From the NCBI GenBank assembly GCA_945788445.1, contig CALZMA010000025.1, forward strand, positions 1 through 9,349: a stretch of DNA of 9,349 nucleotides, read 5' to 3'. The notes under the pieces are model-generated. The model did no database searches and was not told the DNA's origin. It saw only the letters and a program-made list of their open reading frames with translations. Both the position numbers and the translations under genes were made by a program. The stretch is from an uncultured Bacteroidales bacterium. GTDB lineage: Bacteria; Bacteroidota; Bacteroidia; Bacteroidales; Bacteroidaceae. Position 1 is the first letter of the stretch; the number at the start of each line of letters is the position of its first letter. Positions 6,887 through 9,349 of the stretch are shown piece after piece.

Positions 6887-9055
6887 ATGAAACTGAATAA
6901 ACTGTGGAGCGTAGCCGTGGCACTGCTCCTCGCATTCCCCGCTATGGCACAGCAAACGAAGCAATTCACCCTCGACGAACTGATGTGGGGCGGTTCCAGC
7001 TATTGGCAGCTGCAACCCAAGAACCTCTACGCCAACTTCTGGGGCGACCGCCTCGTGGAACTCGACGTGGAGGAAGTCAAGGCCCTCACCGACGAGAAAG
7101 GAAAGAAGGTGAAGCAGCCCCAAGTGCTCTTCACCCTCGACGAAGTCAATGCCGCGCTCGACACGGCGAAGTGGGGCAAGTGCTACAGCCTCATGACGCA
7201 GTCCTTCCCCTCGGGCAAGGAAACGCAATGCGTGCTCACCACGCCCGAAGCCCGCTTCCTCTATGACTGGAAGACGAAGAAAGTGGTCTGGACCCAGGCC
7301 CAGCCCAAGGGCACGCAGGCCCTGAAGGCCGCAAGCGCCACCCGCCACCTGGCCTACGTGAAGGACTGGAACCTCTTCGTGCAGCGCGCCGACGGCAAGA
7401 CCCTCCAGGTATCGACCGACGGCACCCGCGAACTCCAGTACGGCCTGAGCGTACACCGCGACGAGTTCGGCATCCACGAAGGCCTCTTCTGGAGCCCCAA
7501 GGGCAACCTCCTCGCCTTCTACCGCATGGACCAGACGATGGTCTCCGACTTCCCCCTGGTCGACATTGACCACCGCGTGGCCCAGCTCGCCCCCGAGAAA
7601 TACCCCATGGCGGGCATGGCAAGCCACAAGGTGACCGTAGGCATCTACAACCCCGCCACCGAGCAGACCGTCTACCTCCAGGCCGGCGACCCCACCGACC
7701 GCTATTTCACCAACATTGCCTGGAGTCCCGACGAGCGCACGGTCTACATGATCGAGCTGCCCCGCACGCAGGACAAGGCCGAACTCGTGGCCTACGATGC
7801 CGCCACGGGCCAGCGCAAGGCGGTGCTCTACACCGAAACCAACGCCCGCTATGTGGAACCGATGAACCCCATCCGGTTCCTCCCCTGGGACGACACCAAG
7901 TTCCTCTACCAGACCCGCCGCGACGGCTACAACCACCTCTACCTCTTCGACACCACGGGCCGCGAGCTGAAGCAGCTCACCCAAGGCCAGTTTGAGGTGC
8001 TCGAAGTGCTCGGTTTCAACACCAAGACCAAGAGCGTGATTGTCCAGAGCAACGAAGCCTCTCCCATCCGCTACAACCACTACAGCGTGAGCGTGGAGAC
8101 GGGCAAGCGCACCCTGCTCGACAACGGCCGCGGCGTACACTACGCCAAGCTGAGCGAGAGCGGCGCCTTCCTCCTCGACCGCTGGTCCGCCCCCGACACC
8201 TATCGCCGCGTGGACCTCGTGGCCACCGTGAAGCCCTCGCAGCTCCAGCTCCACACGATGGAGAATCCCTACACGGGCAACGGCGTGCCTCCCGTGGAGA
8301 GCGGCACCCTCAAGGCCGCCGACGGACGCACCGACCTCTACTACCGCCTCGTGAAGCCCGCCAACTTCGACCCCGCGAAGAAATATCCCGCCGTGGTCTA
8401 TGTCTACGGCGGACCGCACGCCCACAACGTGGACGAGTCGTGGAACTACCTGTCCCGCCCCTGGGAAACCTACATGGCGCAGCTGGGCTACGTCATCTTC
8501 GTGTTGGACAACCGGGGCTCTGAAAACCGCGGCTTCGAGTTTGAAAGCGTCACCCACCGCCACCTCGGCGACAACGAGATGGCCGACCAGATGGAGGGCG
8601 TGAAGTACCTCCGGAGCCTGCCCTTCGTCGATGCCGACCGCCTCGGCGTCCACGGCTGGTCGTTCGGCGGCTTCATGACCACGAACCTCATGTGCTCCTA
8701 CCCCGAGACGTTCAAGGTAGGCGTGGCCGGCGGCCCCGTGATTGACTGGAAGTACTACGAGGTGATGTACGGCGAGCGCTACATGGACACCCCCGAGGAG
8801 AACCCCGAGGGCTACGCCTCCAGCAGCCTGCTCCCGAAGGCCAAGAACCTGAAGGGCCGCCTGCAGATCATCGTGGGCTACAACGACCCCACCTGTGTGC
8901 TCCAGCACAGCCTGGCTTTCCTCCGCGCCTGCGAGGATGCCGACACCCAACCCGACTATTTCGTCTATCCCGGACAGGGACACAACATGATGGGCAAGGA
9001 CATGGTACACCTCCACGAACGCATCACGCGTTACTTCGAGGATTTCCTCAAGTAG
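6887..9055 (+). CDS. Secreted S9B family dipeptidyl peptidase (DPP IV type)
   Basis: This serine peptidase probably removes N-terminal dipeptides, typically after proline or alanine, from peptides in the periplasm or outside the cell, helping a peptide-using bacterium. Residues 1-21 form a signal peptide (basic start, hydrophobic core, AMA just before Gln22), with no lipobox. Residues about 40-470 are the beta-propeller. The alpha/beta-hydrolase domain follows with oxyanion motif YVYGGP (505-510), nucleophile motif GWSFGG (Ser592), catalytic Asp667 in VGYNDPT and catalytic His699 in GQGHNM. The DPP IV Glu-Glu motif that holds the substrate N-terminus is not seen in its classical form; HRDEFG (190-195) before FWSPKGN lies at the expected place. 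The length of 722 residues is normal for the family. Prolyl tripeptidyl peptidase, also S9B, is an alternative. It begins 31 bp after the methyltransferase gene. Confidence 0.9.
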   Translation: MKLNKLWSVAVALLLAFPAMAQQTKQFTLDELMWGGSSYWQLQPKNLYANFWGDRLVELDVEEVKALTDEKGKKVKQPQVLFTLDEVNAALDTAKWGKCYSLMTQSFPSGKETQCVLTTPEARFLYDWKTKKVVWTQAQPKGTQALKAASATRHLAYVKDWNLFVQRADGKTLQVSTDGTRELQYGLSVHRDEFGIHEGLFWSPKGNLLAFYRMDQTMVSDFPLVDIDHRVAQLAPEKYPMAGMASHKVTVGIYNPATEQTVYLQAGDPTDRYFTNIAWSPDERTVYMIELPRTQDKAELVAYDAATGQRKAVLYTETNARYVEPMNPIRFLPWDDTKFLYQTRRDGYNHLYLFDTTGRELKQLTQGQFEVLEVLGFNTKTKSVIVQSNEASPIRYNHYSVSVETGKRTLLDNGRGVHYAKLSESGAFLLDRWSAPDTYRRVDLVATVKPSQLQLHTMENPYTGNGVPPVESGTLKAADGRTDLYYRLVKPANFDPAKKYPAVVYVYGGPHAHNVDESWNYLSRPWETYMAQLGYVIFVLDNRGSENRGFEFESVTHRHLGDNEMADQMEGVKYLRSLPFVDADRLGVHGWSFGGFMTTNLMCSYPETFKVGVAGGPVIDWKYYEVMYGERYMDTPEENPEGYASSSLLPKAKNLKGRLQIIVGYNDPTCVLQHSLAFLRACEDADTQPDYFVYPGQGHNMMGKDMVHLHERITRYFEDFLK

Positions 9056-9083
9056 GAGCGCCGAGCCTATCTTTTCTACCGGC

Positions 9084-9349
9084 ATGAAAGTAAACATTGA
9101 AGCCTCGTGGGGTGCACGGCTGCAGGAGCAGTTCGATGCACCCTACTTTCAGACCCTCACCGAGTTTGTCAGGGAAGAATACGCCAAGGGCCCTTGCTAT
9201 CCGCCGGGGCGGGAGATTTTCAACGCCTTCAACCTCTGTCCCTTCGACAAGGTGAAGGTGGTCATCATCGGGCAGGACCCCTACCACGGGCCGGGACAGG
9301 CCGAGGGGCTCTGCTTCAGCGTGAAGGAAGGCGTGAAGATGCCTCCTTC
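9084..9349 (+). CDS. ung: Uracil-DNA glycosylase, 5' part (cut by window end)
   Basis: This enzyme removes uracil from DNA, the first step of base excision repair of deaminated cytosine. Only the first 88 codons are present; the frame is open to the window edge. The translation begins [22 protein letters not shown], as usual for family 1 enzymes, and contains [20 protein letters not shown] (41-60) and the water-activating loop [18 protein letters not shown] (63-80) with catalytic Asp65. The complete protein would be about 220 residues. It starts 28 bp after the peptidase stop, so read-through from that gene is possible. The Leu-rich HPSPLS-type motif lies beyond the window and cannot be checked. 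Confidence 0.93.
   Translation, partial: MKVNIEASWGARLQEQFDAPYFQTLTEFVREEYAKGPCYPPGREIFNAFNLCPFDKVKVVIIGQDPYHGPGQAEGLCFSVKEGVKMPP

Noticed and set aside
9068..9075. TATCTTTT upstream of ung as a Bacteroidota -7 promoter element (TAnnTTTG).
   Set aside because: It matches seven of eight positions but lies only about 9 bp before the start codon, which would leave almost no leader, and no -33 element is evident.
4801..9097. Two very long open frames on the minus strand (about 720 and 740 codons) opposite YqeY-methyltransferase and opposite the peptidase.
   Set aside because: They mirror strongly supported + strand genes, have His/Val/Ala/Glu-rich compositions typical of antisense frames in GC-rich coding DNA, and show no domain I recognise.

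Overview
The window looks like a piece of a GC-rich Bacteroidota chromosome, most likely order Bacteroidales. The evidence is the gene order ftsA-ftsZ-YqeY, a secreted S9B (dipeptidyl peptidase IV type) peptidase, A-rich start regions without Shine-Dalgarno sequences, and an FtsZ C-terminus unlike the proteobacterial one. I cannot assign a genus. All supported genes are on the + strand and closely spaced. Five of the six complete genes end in TAG.

Positions 1-600 contain no credible gene. They hold a perfect 190-bp direct repeat (1-190 and 360-549, 359 bp apart; the left copy reaches the window edge and may extend further). Both the repeat and its spacer are studded with short perfect palindromes, most with 3-nt loops. 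The last 50 bp before ftsA lie outside the repeat and become A-rich.

Positions 601-4747 are the cell-division block. It contains ftsA (membrane tether of the division ring), ftsZ (tubulin-like GTPase) and, unusually, a second complete ftsZ paralog directly downstream. By hand count the two FtsZ proteins are about 60% identical over roughly 310 core residues. Both keep the GTP-binding and GTP-hydrolysis motifs, but their linkers and C-terminal tails differ strongly. A terminator-like inverted repeat lies between them. ftsQ and murC, the usual upstream neighbours in this group, are not visible.

Positions 4748-9349 hold four further genes: a YqeY/GatB-tail protein, preceded by the most AT-rich spot in the window; a THUMP-domain class I RNA methyltransferase with an Arg/Gly/Lys-rich tail; a secreted S9B dipeptidyl peptidase; and the first 88 codons of uracil-DNA glycosylase (ung), cut by the window end. 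Apart from their closeness I see no functional link between these and the division genes.

The most interesting points are the tandem, diverged ftsZ pair and the palindromic long direct repeat in front of the division genes.
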